Shown: positions 6,769 through 16,068, counted from the first letter of the stretch. The stretch is 64,000 bases of DNA from Oscillospiraceae bacterium (GCA_016281125.1 JAEEIA010000013.1:1-64000); one strand, 5' to 3'. Program-made: numbers and translations. The notes: generated by a model from the sequence alone, not told the origin.

Positions 6769-8925
6769 ATGAGAAATCTGCGAAATACAGACTTGAAAAG
6801 ACAGATGTTCTGCATTCTGCTTGTACTGATTATGGTAATCGGTATCATACCAAACACCGCATTTGCGGCGGACAACGGTTCTCAGCCGGTGAATTACGGC
6901 ATATTCACAGACGGTGAACAGGTCATCAGCGATATGATCGAAACACACTGCATGTACGCACATCCGCGCATCATCATGTCGGAGGAGAAGTTTGCAAAGC
7001 TGAAAGCACAGATCGGCGGGGATTCCGTAACGGCAATCCTGCTTGAAAAGCTGCGCAGTGAAGCGGACAGAATCATGAAAACATCTGTATGTGAATATGA
7101 GATTTCGGACGGCATCCGTCTGCTGGAAACATCCAAACGAATTCAGCGCCGTGTCGCTGCGCTGGCGCTGGCATACAATCTTTTCGGTGATGAAAAATAT
7201 GCTGTCCGGTGCTATGCAGAGCTGGAGGCAGCGTGTAATTTCCCGGACTGGAACCCGCGTCATTTTCTCGATACCGCGGAAATGAGCACGGGCTTTGCGC
7301 TCGGCTATGACTGGCTTTATCACTGGATGAATGAGAGCCAACGGGCATTCATCCGGCAGAATATGATCGAAAAAGGTTTCAATCCGGTCATGGATGATTA
7401 TGCGGACAGGGAGCGAACCCGTACTTACAAGTGGTATCAGGATTATCCCGGCGATAACTGGAAGCTGGTCTGCACCGGCAGCATGAATCTGGCAGCGCTT
7501 GCATTCGGAGATGAAGCGGACGCAAGGAGCATTGCCTCTGAAATTCTCACCTGCGGTTACAAAGAAGCATATTCCTTTGTCCGCCGTGCTTACAGCGCAA
7601 AGGACGGAACATACAGCGAAGGACTGGGCTATTGGGATTACGCGACATATTATCTCGGGCTGCAATCCTCCGCGCTGATAAGTGCCGCAGGAACGGACTA
7701 CGGTCTGGCAGACTTTGACGGGCTTCGCAAATCTGTTGATTTTGTCCGCTATATGAGCTCCAACACGCCAAAATCTTTCAGCTTCGGCGACGACCGTGAA
7801 AGCCGGGATACAGGCTGGACGGTGCTTCTGTGGCTTGGTGATTATTTCAAAGAATACGACATTGCAGCCGTTCGCATCCGGAAAATACCGGACGACAGCT
7901 TCGATTATCTCGATCTTTTATGGATAGACGAAGAGAAAGCATCCGGCGCGGCAAAGGACAGCCCGACGGACTGGGGCGAGGTCGGCGCATCCAATGCGAG
8001 CTTCCGGAATACATGGGATGAAAGCGGCATTGTGGCGGCGCTTCATGCCGGTGAAAATGTGTATAAGTATCACGGCCATTACGATCTGGGTTCGTTTTAT
8101 CTGGAATCAAACGGTGCAAGGTTCTTTACCGATCTGGGCAATGAGAATTATGAGCTTGCAAACCGGCAGTATTCCTATCGCATCCGGGCGGAAGGTCACA
8201 ATACACTTGTGATCAATCCGTCTCAGGAGCTCGATCAGAAGGAAGGTGCAGAATGCCTGATCACCGCATTCAGCGGCGGGAATGAAGCATTTGCTGTTAC
8301 CGATTTGACCGATGCATACGAGCCGAGCGGTGCAGAAAGCGTTGTCCGCGGCCTGAAAATGATCAAGGATAAAGCGTGCGTCATCATTCAGGATGAAATC
8401 TCTCTGGATGCGCCCGGTGAGATATACTGGTTTGCACACACAAAGGGGGAGATCACGGTTGCGGATGACGGCAGAAGTGCTGTTGTAACGGTCGGTTCGG
8501 ATAAAATGTGGGTCGGTCTGCTCAGTGATGACGGAAAATTCACTGTGATGAATGCTGAATTATTACCGACATCCCATGCCGTATCGAATCAGACAGATAG
8601 CAGCGAATACAGAAAGCTCGCGGTTCATCTGACAAATACCAAAGAAACAACGATATCCGTTGCCTGCATTCCGCTGAAACAGGGAAAAGAGCAGCCTGCA
8701 TGGACACCGTCAGTCACAGCAATTTCCGAATGGACGTCGCAGATAACACCAGGCGATCTCAACGGCGACGGGGCGTTCAATATCGCTGATGCGGTCTTAT
8801 TACAAAAGTGGCTGCTTGCCGTACCGGATACGCGCCTTGTCAACTGGAAGGCTGCCGATTTCTCAAATGACGGCATGCTCAATGCGGTTGATCTGAGCCT
8901 CATGAAGCACGCATTGATGAAATAA
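6769..8925 (+). CDS. Secreted heparinase II/III-like polysaccharide lyase with type I dockerin
   Basis: 718 residues. An N-terminal signal peptide (CILLVLIMVIGIIPNTAFA) is followed by an (alpha/alpha) toroid region (HPRIIMSEEKFAKLK ... GYDWLYHWMNESQRAFIRQNM ... DNWKLVCTGSMNLAAL). A beta-sandwich heparinase II/III-like part follows (YKYHGHYDLGSFYLESNG, EGHNTLVINP). Residues 662-718 are a type I dockerin with two Ca loops (GDLNGDGAFNIADAVLLQKW and FSNDGMLNAVDLSLMKHAL). It should act outside the cell, bound to a cohesin scaffold, cleaving an acidic polysaccharide by beta-elimination; the exact substrate is not readable. Start ATG 6769 follows ACGGAGGTG; the track's GTG at 6727 adds 14 residues without a ribosome site. 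The signal peptide, both domains and the dockerin are intact. Confidence 0.85.
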   Translation: MRNLRNTDLKRQMFCILLVLIMVIGIIPNTAFAADNGSQPVNYGIFTDGEQVISDMIETHCMYAHPRIIMSEEKFAKLKAQIGGDSVTAILLEKLRSEADRIMKTSVCEYEISDGIRLLETSKRIQRRVAALALAYNLFGDEKYAVRCYAELEAACNFPDWNPRHFLDTAEMSTGFALGYDWLYHWMNESQRAFIRQNMIEKGFNPVMDDYADRERTRTYKWYQDYPGDNWKLVCTGSMNLAALAFGDEADARSIASEILTCGYKEAYSFVRRAYSAKDGTYSEGLGYWDYATYYLGLQSSALISAAGTDYGLADFDGLRKSVDFVRYMSSNTPKSFSFGDDRESRDTGWTVLLWLGDYFKEYDIAAVRIRKIPDDSFDYLDLLWIDEEKASGAAKDSPTDWGEVGASNASFRNTWDESGIVAALHAGENVYKYHGHYDLGSFYLESNGARFFTDLGNENYELANRQYSYRIRAEGHNTLVINPSQELDQKEGAECLITAFSGGNEAFAVTDLTDAYEPSGAESVVRGLKMIKDKACVIIQDEISLDAPGEIYWFAHTKGEITVADDGRSAVVTVGSDKMWVGLLSDDGKFTVMNAELLPTSHAVSNQTDSSEYRKLAVHLTNTKETTISVACIPLKQGKEQPAWTPSVTAISEWTSQITPGDLNGDGAFNIADAVLLQKWLLAVPDTRLVNWKAADFSNDGMLNAVDLSLMKHALMK

Positions 8926-8929
8926 AAAA

Positions 8930-8964
8930 GAAGGGGGCAGTTCAATTTGAACCGTCCCCTTCAT
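8930..8964 (+). terminator. Terminator of heparinase-like gene
   Basis: GAAGGGGGCAGTTCAA pairs with TTTGAACCGTCCCCTTC, directly after the stop codon. Confidence 0.75.
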
Positions 8965-9099
8965 TTGCAGACAATAACAGTCAGATGACAAACCGTTATA
9001 CGCTGAATTTTCACTTCTGACATGAAACGGGAATTAATCAGCAGTCAGCAAGAAAGACATTGAGGCCCGCAGTGCCATTCCCGGAAATGCCGGGTGAAA

Positions 9100-9132
9100 A
9101 AGAAAGGGAGTCCGCGAAGGGCTCCCTTTCTT
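9100..9132. terminator. Duplicated terminator hairpin
   Basis: AAGAAAGGGAGTCC / GGGCTCCCTTTCTT around GCGAA: the copy of the 5711-5743 hairpin, now without an intact gene on either side. Confidence 0.6.
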
Positions 9133-9136
9133 GCAC

Positions 9137-9231
9137 TCATTTTCCTGTTTCCTGATCGTATTCCCGAAGACAATCTGTCATAAAGCTGTGCCGCTTTTCC
9201 GCAATTTGCTTCGCGGCATCCGTATTCATCT
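9137..9231 (-). pseudogene. C-terminal fragment of a second HD hydrolase
   Basis: The reverse strand reads MNTDAAKQIAEKRHSFMTD, then CLREYDQETGK-stop, nearly identical to the last 31 residues of the HD hydrolase at 5748-6326 (MNTDAAKLIAARRHSFMTD, then FLREYDQETGK). Homology stops abruptly at 9231, so the rest of the gene has been deleted. It is a relic of a tandem duplication. Confidence 0.88.
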
Positions 9232-9340
9232 TATACCATATGAGAATGCCGAAGTCAAGTTTATGTCAGCTTGTTTTCGTTTGGTACTATTGTGATGCCT
9301 GCTGCTGCACGCAGCGCATTTTGAAATTTCCGGTTTCCCC

Positions 9341-9369
9341 TTGACAATCCGCCGGGAATATAGCATAAT
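9341..9369 (+). promoter_or_regulatory. Promoter for esterase/glycosidase dockerin gene
   Basis: TTGACA, 17 bases, CATAAT, about 70 bases before the ATG. Confidence 0.7.
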
Positions 9370-9437
9370 AAAGATAACGCAATCTGTGCTGAAAAGCCGG
9401 ATGTTTTTTTCAGAAACCATCGACGGAGGTGCATTCC

Positions 9438-12125
9438 ATGAAACGCTTTCTCGCCGCAGCGCTTGCTGCCGCTATGGCTGTTTTCCCGATGCCGCTGCAA
9501 ACCGATGCAGAAGCCGCATCGCTGATCACAAAACGCTTTGATTTCGGCGGACTCGGCACCGCAGAGGGCTATACCGGCGTATCTGCTTCAGACGGGTATG
9601 ATGCCGCAAAAGGCTACGGCTTTGCAAATACAGATGCCGTAGAAAATGTTCCGGCAAGCGGCACGGGCGCACTATCAGACGCGGTACGCTTCAAATCGGA
9701 TGTGCCGAATCACATCTTTCATGTTGATCTGCCAAGCGGTGTCTACAAAATCACGGTCACGACCGGCGATGTACAGTCCGCAACGATTACGGCGGAGGGC
9801 ATTCCGCAGCTGTTCTTCCTGACCGGCAGCAATGCATCTGATTCCTTTACGATTCCGGTCACGGACGGGCAGCTGAATCTCTATGCAGGCTCCGGCGTCG
9901 GAACGGCGTTTTCGATCAGCGCGCTGGAAATTGAGCAGACCTCTGCCGGTACAGTCACCAAGCCGACGATCTGGGTCGGCGGCGATTCTACCGCTGCAAG
10001 CTGCTACAATGTCACGGACGATGCCGTACACGGCTGGGGACAGTATCTCTGCAAATATGTGGATACGGATCAATATGATGTCCGGAATATCTCCGTCAGC
10101 GGTATCACATCCGGCGATCTGCGCGGCTATTCGTTTGAAACTGCCGCGCATTACGGCAAACCCGGCGACATCCTGCTGCTGGCGGTCGGCATCAACGATT
10201 ACATCAAAGCGCATCAGCAGAATCCGGATACGGCTGACGCGAGCGGTTATATCACGAACATGACCGATATGATTGAACGCGCAAAGGCGAAGGGCATGAC
10301 CGTTTATCTGGTCAGGCAGCACGGTCAGGAAAGCGACCTTTTCAAGTATCCGCTGCCGGAATCCGAATGGTTCGGCCATGAGGCCGACGAGCTCGCAAAA
10401 TCTGAACAGACCGGCGTGATTGATCTGTTCCGCCCGTGGCTGGAGCTCTGTCTGGAAAACCGGTATTATGCGCAGGAATCATATTATGCTGCGGACGGTC
10501 TGCATCTGAATGCGCGTGGTGCGGACAAAATGGCGGAGATGGTCAGCGCACAGCTTTTCCCGCAGACAATGCCCGCTGTTCCGGCTGCGGGCTATGATCT
10601 CGGCATTCCGGATGCGGTTTACGAAATCGAAAGTTCGGGCAAACCGGTTTCCAATCCGCACAAGGGCTTTGTTATGACTGCGTATGCGCCGTATATGATC
10701 GACTCGTCGCAGGGCTATCAGTACGGCATCGGCGGCACGGCGGAGAATCACGCATGGGATGTGGTGACAATCGTCAGCGGATCGCCGAAATGGAATGACC
10801 TGAATCCGAAAAAAGGCGTTTACAAATGGGATGAGATTGATGCCATGCTTGACGCCTGCGAAGCGCACGGGCTGACCTACGGCATCCGCATCATGCCGTA
10901 TTCTTCGTATCTGGGGGAGGACTATGTGCCGCAGTGGGTGTATGACGCAGGTGCCAAAAAGTACACAGCGGAGTCGCGGGACAATCCGGGGGAAGAAGTC
11001 GTCTTTCCGAAGTGGGACGATCCGGTCTATTTGCAGGCGCATAAGGATTTTGTCAAAGCGCTGGCAAAACAGTATGACGGCGACCCCAGAGTGGAATTTG
11101 TGGACGTCCGGCCGTTCGGTGATTACGGCGAATGGCACAATTCGTTCGCGGTCGGCGATGAGAAATTTATGCCCTCACTGGAAATCCAGAAGGATATGCT
11201 GGACTGTTATGCCGCGGCATTTCAAAAGTCGCTGCTTGTGCTGCCGTCCAATGCGCGGGGCGAGATTTATCGGTATGCGCTGTCCATCGGCATTACCAAG
11301 CGCGACGACGGCCTGATCTCTACGCCGAATGTGGAATGGAGCCTGCTGCCGGCTTACCGCGCCAATATGCCGGTAATCGGTGAGAATTACTGGCCGTATG
11401 CGTGGGCACGCGACACGGTGCGGGAAAACGAGTATTCACTTGTGAACTGGACGCAAAAGCGGTTCCGTGAAACGATTGAAATTCCGCATATGTCGGTCTT
11501 TGCGCTCGACCAGGACAGCCATTGCAGCTATGAATTCTATCAGGAGCAGCAGGAAGTGATCGACGAAATGTGCAACAGACTGGGCTACAATTTCACCGTG
11601 ACCTCTGCGGCGCGGTACGGAAACAAGCTCGCCGTGAGAATCCAAAATACCGGTCTGGCTCCCGCATATTTCAACATTGATCTGTGCGCGGAAATCACAG
11701 ACGCGGACGGGAACAGGCTGGGAGCCTTCGGAAAGCCGGTCAGAATCGAAAGCGGCTCCTTCCGTGACGGGGAAGAAAAGGCGTTTCTGTTTGAATATGA
11801 CGGTACATTTGATGCAGATACAGGCATCTGCCTTGCGATGTACGACTGCGACAATCCGCTCTGTCAGGGCAAAAATCCGACCTTGCGCTTTGACAACAAG
11901 AATACATTATCGACCAACAGGCTAAAGCTGGTGCAGACAGAACCGGCTGCCGGGGATGTGAATGCGGACGGAAAACGGAACATCGCAGATGCGGTTCTGC
12001 TGCAAAGATGGCTGCTTGCAGTGCCGGATACCCACCTTGCAAACTGGAAGGCGGCAGATTATTCGGATGACGGCAAACTCAATGCGGCTGACCTGACACG
12101 GATGAAGCGGGAATGGATGAAATAA
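9438..12125 (+). CDS. Secreted SGNH acetylesterase + DUF4832-type glycosidase-like domain + dockerin
   Basis: 895 residues with four parts. The signal peptide is roughly residues 1-27. A beta-sandwich domain (FDFGGLGTAEGYTGV...) of the kind fused to rhamnogalacturonan acetylesterases covers about 30-172. An SGNH/CE12-like esterase covers about 175-380, with WVGGDST (Ser184), GIND and DGLHLN (Asp353, His356). From about 395 to 830 is a TIM-barrel-like region (NPHKGF, WNDLNPKKGVYKWDEID, VRPFGDYGEW, GENYWPYAW) ending in an Ig-like segment, resembling DUF4832 proteins. A type I dockerin is at 839-895. It likely deacetylates and trims pectic or hemicellulosic side chains on the cellulosome. ATG 9438 follows CGACGGAGG; the track start is an upstream GTG. 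Two catalytic modules in one chain are unusual. Confidence 0.83.
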   Translation: MKRFLAAALAAAMAVFPMPLQTDAEAASLITKRFDFGGLGTAEGYTGVSASDGYDAAKGYGFANTDAVENVPASGTGALSDAVRFKSDVPNHIFHVDLPSGVYKITVTTGDVQSATITAEGIPQLFFLTGSNASDSFTIPVTDGQLNLYAGSGVGTAFSISALEIEQTSAGTVTKPTIWVGGDSTAASCYNVTDDAVHGWGQYLCKYVDTDQYDVRNISVSGITSGDLRGYSFETAAHYGKPGDILLLAVGINDYIKAHQQNPDTADASGYITNMTDMIERAKAKGMTVYLVRQHGQESDLFKYPLPESEWFGHEADELAKSEQTGVIDLFRPWLELCLENRYYAQESYYAADGLHLNARGADKMAEMVSAQLFPQTMPAVPAAGYDLGIPDAVYEIESSGKPVSNPHKGFVMTAYAPYMIDSSQGYQYGIGGTAENHAWDVVTIVSGSPKWNDLNPKKGVYKWDEIDAMLDACEAHGLTYGIRIMPYSSYLGEDYVPQWVYDAGAKKYTAESRDNPGEEVVFPKWDDPVYLQAHKDFVKALAKQYDGDPRVEFVDVRPFGDYGEWHNSFAVGDEKFMPSLEIQKDMLDCYAAAFQKSLLVLPSNARGEIYRYALSIGITKRDDGLISTPNVEWSLLPAYRANMPVIGENYWPYAWARDTVRENEYSLVNWTQKRFRETIEIPHMSVFALDQDSHCSYEFYQEQQEVIDEMCNRLGYNFTVTSAARYGNKLAVRIQNTGLAPAYFNIDLCAEITDADGNRLGAFGKPVRIESGSFRDGEEKAFLFEYDGTFDADTGICLAMYDCDNPLCQGKNPTLRFDNKNTLSTNRLKLVQTEPAAGDVNADGKRNIADAVLLQRWLLAVPDTHLANWKAADYSDDGKLNAADLTRMKREWMK

Positions 12126-12128
12126 CAA

Positions 12129-12161
12129 ACAGGGAGCAGTTCGGCTTGAACTGCTCCCTGT
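12129..12161 (+). terminator. Terminator after dockerin gene (probably bidirectional)
   Basis: Perfect 14-bp stem ACAGGGAGCAGTTC / GAACTGCTCCCTGT with a five-base loop between two convergent genes. Confidence 0.85.
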
Positions 12162-12180
12162 CGTTTGATACATATGCGGT

Positions 12181-12864
12181 TCAGGCCTGACGCGCTTCCC
12201 GCTTTCTGAGCATGACGGAATTGACAATCCAGGCTATCAGCAGCACCAGATTTCCGCCCAGGAACAAAAGTACGCTCATGAACGCGTATCCGAGTCCGTC
12301 CCAGCTGTTATTGTGATGTACGGCCAGAAGCCAGAAGATACAGGCAGCCGCTGCAATCAGACCGTAAATCACGGTCATGGGAACGACAAACGATTTTCGT
12401 TTCCTGCATTCCGCCGCAATCATCTTCCGGCTCGGGATGCCGAGCAGGAGCAGCAGCACAGTCAGAATGAGAATCGGTTTGTTCGTGCCGCAGTCTGTTC
12501 CGACATCGAATGCGCGTTCCGCGGCGGTTCGCTGCCGCTGCCGTTTCGTCTGACACAACAGGAATCTCGGATTGCGGTTTCTGGTGACGACCTCAACCGG
12601 ATCACCGGCCTGATACGACGTGTCATTCGTATAAATTCCCGAATTGGAATATTCTTTTCCGGTTTCCGGGTCGTGATACCGGAAATACAGGAAGATGCCG
12701 CCTGTATCATTGGGATTGTAGGTGCTGATCCGGTCAATCGGCAGCGTTTCCACCTGTTCGGTGTACCGGAATTCTTCGATGAGCCTGTCTGCGTAATATA
12801 CCCATGCACTCAGCAAGGACGCGGCCAGAAATGTCAGGATACACAAAAGCAGACCTTTTTTCAT
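12181..12864 (-). CDS. Hypothetical membrane protein (DUF3592-like layout)
   Basis: 227 residues, family not firmly recognised. An N-terminal membrane segment (LLLCILTFLAASLLSAWVYY) is followed by an extracytoplasmic stretch of about 80 residues (YFRYHDPETGKEYSNSGIYT ... GDPVEVVTRNRNPRF) and then three further hydrophobic segments. The single-anchor, small beta domain and GDPVEV-type motif are reminiscent of DUF3592 proteins. ATG 12864 has AAAGGAGATG upstream. It is convergent with the dockerin gene and separated from the next reverse gene by 170 bases. No function is inferred. Confidence 0.7.
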   Translation of the reverse strand: MKKGLLLCILTFLAASLLSAWVYYADRLIEEFRYTEQVETLPIDRISTYNPNDTGGIFLYFRYHDPETGKEYSNSGIYTNDTSYQAGDPVEVVTRNRNPRFLLCQTKRQRQRTAAERAFDVGTDCGTNKPILILTVLLLLLGIPSRKMIAAECRKRKSFVVPMTVIYGLIAAAACIFWLLAVHHNNSWDGLGYAFMSVLLFLGGNLVLLIAWIVNSVMLRKREARQA

Positions 12865-13006
12865 TGCTGCACATCTCCTTTCAGCATCAGAAGGACAGTG
12901 CGTTCTGATGTCCTTTCTGTGTTCATTATAGCATGAAACAGATGCGCAGGGAAGATGCCTTGTGTCATGGATGCAGTGACAAATGTAACAGCTTTTGACA
13001 GAATGA

Positions 13007-13029
13007 GAGCCCTGCGCAAAGCAGGGCTC
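13007..13029 (-). terminator. Hairpin after amidohydrolase gene
   Basis: GAGCCCTGC / GCAGGGCTC with a five-base loop, four bases past the stop; the T-tract on the reverse strand is weak. Confidence 0.55.
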
Positions 13030-13033
13030 ATTA

Positions 13034-13789
13034 TCATATCAGGTGATAGACTGCACAGGCATTCCGGTGCATAAGCAGCTCCCGCTGCTCTGCGGTGCTA
13101 TCAAGGGAAGCGGCAAAATCCAGATGCGCGCGCTGGGAACAGCTGCCGAAGTCAGAGCCGAACAGGAACCTGTGCGGCATTGCGGGGATTGCAGCAGCAA
13201 GCGCCCGCCGGATGCCGGGCAGCTTATCCGGATCGTCCGCCAGAGAAGAAAGCTCAAAGGATACGTTTTCCATGCATTTGAGCGTTTCAAAGCACTGTGC
13301 CGCCTCCGGATAATAGCAGTGGCAGTACACAAACCGATTCTGCGGGCGGCGCTGCGCAAGCTGCTTCATGATCTGCGGGGCGGCGTACTGCGCATCGTTC
13401 CAGCCGGTATGAAACAGCACCGGCACCGAAAATTCCGCAGCAAGATCATACACAGGCTCCAGCGCGGGATCCGTACAGTAAAAATGCTCGTGACCGGTAA
13501 ACAGCTTCAGCCCGACGATTTCGCTGTGCTCCAGCAGCGTTCTGCAAAGCGCAAGCTGTTCGCGGAAGCTGAAAAACGGGCTGATGCCCGCGACGACCCT
13601 GATCACAGGATCCCCGCGGAACAGCTCCGCACAGTCACGGGTAGAGCCGATTGTGCTTTCCAATGCGGAATCCGCGATGACGATGCCGCGGTCTACGCCG
13701 TTTTTTCGCAGCTCCGCAAGCAGTGCGGTTCGTTTGGCAGGAAAATCGGGACAGTCAACGGGAAGATGCAGGTGTGAATCAATAATCAT
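13034..13789 (-). CDS. Amidohydrolase-family metal-dependent hydrolase
   Basis: 251-residue TIM-barrel hydrolase of the amidohydrolase_2 / TatD-like superfamily. The metal-binding DSHLHLP is at residues 4-10, GLKLFTGHEH supplies the strand-4 region, VLFHTG a histidine, VYCHCYYPE another, and FLFGSDFG the conserved Asp. It is cytoplasmic, and the substrate cannot be told. The ATG at 13789 has AAAGGAGAACCC before it. It sits 10 bases downstream of the alpha/beta hydrolase gene and its ribosome site overlaps that gene's end, so the two are co-translated in one operon. Confidence 0.85.
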   Translation of the reverse strand: MIIDSHLHLPVDCPDFPAKRTALLAELRKNGVDRGIVIADSALESTIGSTRDCAELFRGDPVIRVVAGISPFFSFREQLALCRTLLEHSEIVGLKLFTGHEHFYCTDPALEPVYDLAAEFSVPVLFHTGWNDAQYAAPQIMKQLAQRRPQNRFVYCHCYYPEAAQCFETLKCMENVSFELSSLADDPDKLPGIRRALAAAIPAMPHRFLFGSDFGSCSQRAHLDFAASLDSTAEQRELLMHRNACAVYHLI

Positions 13790-13799
13790 GGGTTCTCCT

Positions 13800-14900
13800 T
13801 TATTCGGGACATTTGTTCAGCATTCCGCTGAGGATATCGGCAAATGCTGCGGGGGCGGCGAATTGCGGAACGTGACCGCAGCCGGGAACCGCTGCATACG
13901 CTTTCAGGGGCGCTGTGATATCCGCACAGTATTGCTCGGACAGTGCATAGCTGCATATAAAGTCACGGTCGCCGGAAATAAAGAACGCCGGCATCGGATA
14001 GTTCATATCATCGTCATAAATATCGCAGGTGTAGATCATATCAAAGAGCTGCCTGTTCAGTGCGGCATATCCGTCAGGATCAAGCATTTGTTTCAGCGTC
14101 CACCGTACATCGTCAATGCCGGTGTACGGAGAAAACAATGCAGACCGCAGCGTGTGTGCTTTTACTGACGCAGGATGATAGGGTGCGGCCGCTTTTCTCA
14201 GCGCCAGAAATTCCTGCATAGTTTCAGCGTTCAGATAGTTCTGATAAGCGGCATCCAGTGCCGACGGATCTTCGTTTCGGGCAGCTGCGGCTGACCGTGC
14301 ATCCTGGTAAGACAGTTCGTCCGATCTTCGGATGTTGACAAACTGCCCGATTCCGACAAATGCCCGGACTTTTTCCGGATGTGCCTTTGCATATCTGCTC
14401 CCGAGCAATGAACCGTATGAATGCCCCATTATGACGACCTGGTCGGCATGGAATCTGCCCCGCAGATACTCGACGACCGCATCTGTGTCAAGGAGTGCCT
14501 GTTCAAACGTCGCCGTCGTGTTGGACGGATCCTTGTCCCGGTTACGGTAATAAGTTCTGCCGCAGCCCCGCTGATCCCAGCATACAACCGTGTAGCCGTC
14601 GGTCAGATAATCGGAAAAGAGATTTGAGATTGCCGCATCGGGACCGGCAGGCCCGCCGTGCAGATACAGGATGACCGGGTTTTCCGTATCGCTGCCTCTG
14701 AGCAGAAGATACTGTTCCTGACCGCAGACCGGTACGAAGATTGATTCATCGACGCCTTTTTCGGGATCTATGGGGTGTCTGTGCCGGTTGATGCTTCTTC
14801 CGGTCATGACGGCAGCGGTCATGAGTAACAGCAGGATGACAGGCAGCAGACACAGTGCTTTCAGAAGCCGGATGCCGCGGCTTTTTTTCTTCTTTCGCAA
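13800..14900 (-). CDS. Membrane-anchored alpha/beta hydrolase (prolyl-aminopeptidase-like)
   Basis: 366 residues. A basic start and one N-terminal membrane helix (LLKALCLLPVILLLLMTAAVM) anchor an alpha/beta hydrolase domain outside the membrane. Motifs are HGGPAGPDA (oxyanion region), WDQRGCGRT, GHSYGSLLGSRYA (nucleophile Ser), SGDRDFICS (acid) and GCGHVPQF (His). HGGP plus DQRGCGRT are typical of the proline iminopeptidase S33 family. The start codon appears to be TTG at 14900 with only a distant AAAGG, so the exact start is uncertain. It lies 48 bases after corA and 10 bases before the amidohydrolase. Confidence 0.83.
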   Translation of the reverse strand: MRKKKKSRGIRLLKALCLLPVILLLLMTAAVMTGRSINRHRHPIDPEKGVDESIFVPVCGQEQYLLLRGSDTENPVILYLHGGPAGPDAAISNLFSDYLTDGYTVVCWDQRGCGRTYYRNRDKDPSNTTATFEQALLDTDAVVEYLRGRFHADQVVIMGHSYGSLLGSRYAKAHPEKVRAFVGIGQFVNIRRSDELSYQDARSAAAARNEDPSALDAAYQNYLNAETMQEFLALRKAAAPYHPASVKAHTLRSALFSPYTGIDDVRWTLKQMLDPDGYAALNRQLFDMIYTCDIYDDDMNYPMPAFFISGDRDFICSYALSEQYCADITAPLKAYAAVPGCGHVPQFAAPAAFADILSGMLNKCPE

Positions 14901-14948
14901 AGTTTTATTCTGAACCTTTCTGAGATATGTATGTGATGCCGTTGAAAC

Positions 14949-15866
14949 TCACAGCCATTTTTTCTTTTTGAAGAACACAAGGCTCAGAATCACAATGGCT
15001 ATGCTGATGACAATGACAATCGGGTAGGCAGCTTTGTATTCCAGCTCCGGCATATATTTGAAGTTCATGCCGTACCAGCCGGCAATCAGCGTCAGCGGCA
15101 TAAAGATCGAGGAGATGATCGTGAGCAGCGCCATGATGCGGTTCTGCCTGACGTCCAGCTGGGACTGATACAGATCGCGGATCTGAATGGAAAACTCGCG
15201 CAGAGAGGACGTCAGATCGTGCAGTCTGGAAACGCGCTGCGAAAACAGATGAAAATAACGGGTATTTTCCCTCTTGAAGAAATTGTTTTCATTTTCCTCC
15301 AGCTCCTGACTGAGATCCAGCAGCTGGTCATAATGGTTGCGCAGATCGCGGAGATCGCTCCGGATGCGGCTGACGCGCTGCGAGGGATCCGTGACCGTGC
15401 CCTCCAGGATACCGGATTCGATTCCGTCCAGCTCCTTGTCATACTGTTCCAGAATGACCTGGTCCTCTGAAACGATCTGTTCCAGAAAATCATACAGAAA
15501 GCGTTCCAGGCTCGGCACCGCCCAGCGTTTGGCGGCAACGATCCGGTCAATCTGCTTCATGACATACCCGCTGTCGTCAATGAACACAATGCCCTTTTCA
15601 TCCAGTGCAAACGCAAAGTTCGTGTTCGGCGCGGAGATATGTTTCCTGTCCGGGATCGAGAACGTGCCGGTCAGCGAATCGTAGTTGACCTCCGCTTTGG
15701 TGGAGTGAGTCGAGGACAGGTCAATGTCCATTTCGATGCCCATGTCAAATTTGTCCTTGCTTTCCAGCCACTCCGCGGCGGTCAGCACCGCGACATACCG
15801 GCTGTTCTTCTTGGTGAAATTCAGATGCTCCGCTTTTTCCAGCGTATTTCTGATATAATAATACAT
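14949..15866 (-). CDS. corA: CorA-family Mg2+/divalent metal transporter
   Basis: 305-residue pentameric magnesium channel of the CorA/MIT family. It has an N-terminal cytoplasmic alpha/beta domain, a long helical stalk (EQYDKELDGIESGILEG ... RNHYDQLLDLSQELEENENNFF) and two C-terminal membrane helices. The signature YGMNF sits at the end of the first helix, and the chain ends in a basic FFKKKKWL tail. ATG 15866 was chosen because CAGGGAGAAAA precedes it and a promoter lies just upstream; the track start is 92 codons further up, beyond the promoter. It probably heads a transcript running into the hydrolase and amidohydrolase genes. Confidence 0.92.
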   Translation of the reverse strand: MYYYIRNTLEKAEHLNFTKKNSRYVAVLTAAEWLESKDKFDMGIEMDIDLSSTHSTKAEVNYDSLTGTFSIPDRKHISAPNTNFAFALDEKGIVFIDDSGYVMKQIDRIVAAKRWAVPSLERFLYDFLEQIVSEDQVILEQYDKELDGIESGILEGTVTDPSQRVSRIRSDLRDLRNHYDQLLDLSQELEENENNFFKRENTRYFHLFSQRVSRLHDLTSSLREFSIQIRDLYQSQLDVRQNRIMALLTIISSIFMPLTLIAGWYGMNFKYMPELEYKAAYPIVIVISIAIVILSLVFFKKKKWL

Positions 15867-15932
15867 CGGTTTTCTCCCTGCGTATTTTTCGGATGCGGAC
15901 GGCCTGCGCCGTCCCTTTTTGTACATATCATT

Positions 15933-15961
15933 ATTATAGCATACCGGTTCTGATTTGACAA
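15933..15961 (-). promoter_or_regulatory. Promoter for corA
   Basis: Reverse strand TTGTCA, 17 bases, TATAAT with TGC just before the -10. Confidence 0.7.
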
Positions 15962-16068
15962 GAGGCTTTCCCAGCTGCAATTTGTTCGATTTTTTGCACA
16001 TTTTCTTTTGGGGGAAGAAGCAGGATTCCGGGGAAGGCGGTCTGACAGCACTTTTTTGCTGCGAATGA

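Larger units (their letters stand above)
9021..9231. repeat. 211-bp direct repeat, copy B
   Basis: Second copy of 5632-5842. It starts with an orphan dockerin C-terminus reading DMKRELISSQQERH-stop (copy A has LMKRELLGSQQEGP), contains the same hairpin, and ends inside HD-hydrolase codons. This accounts for most of the 8965-9340 gap. Confidence 0.9.
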
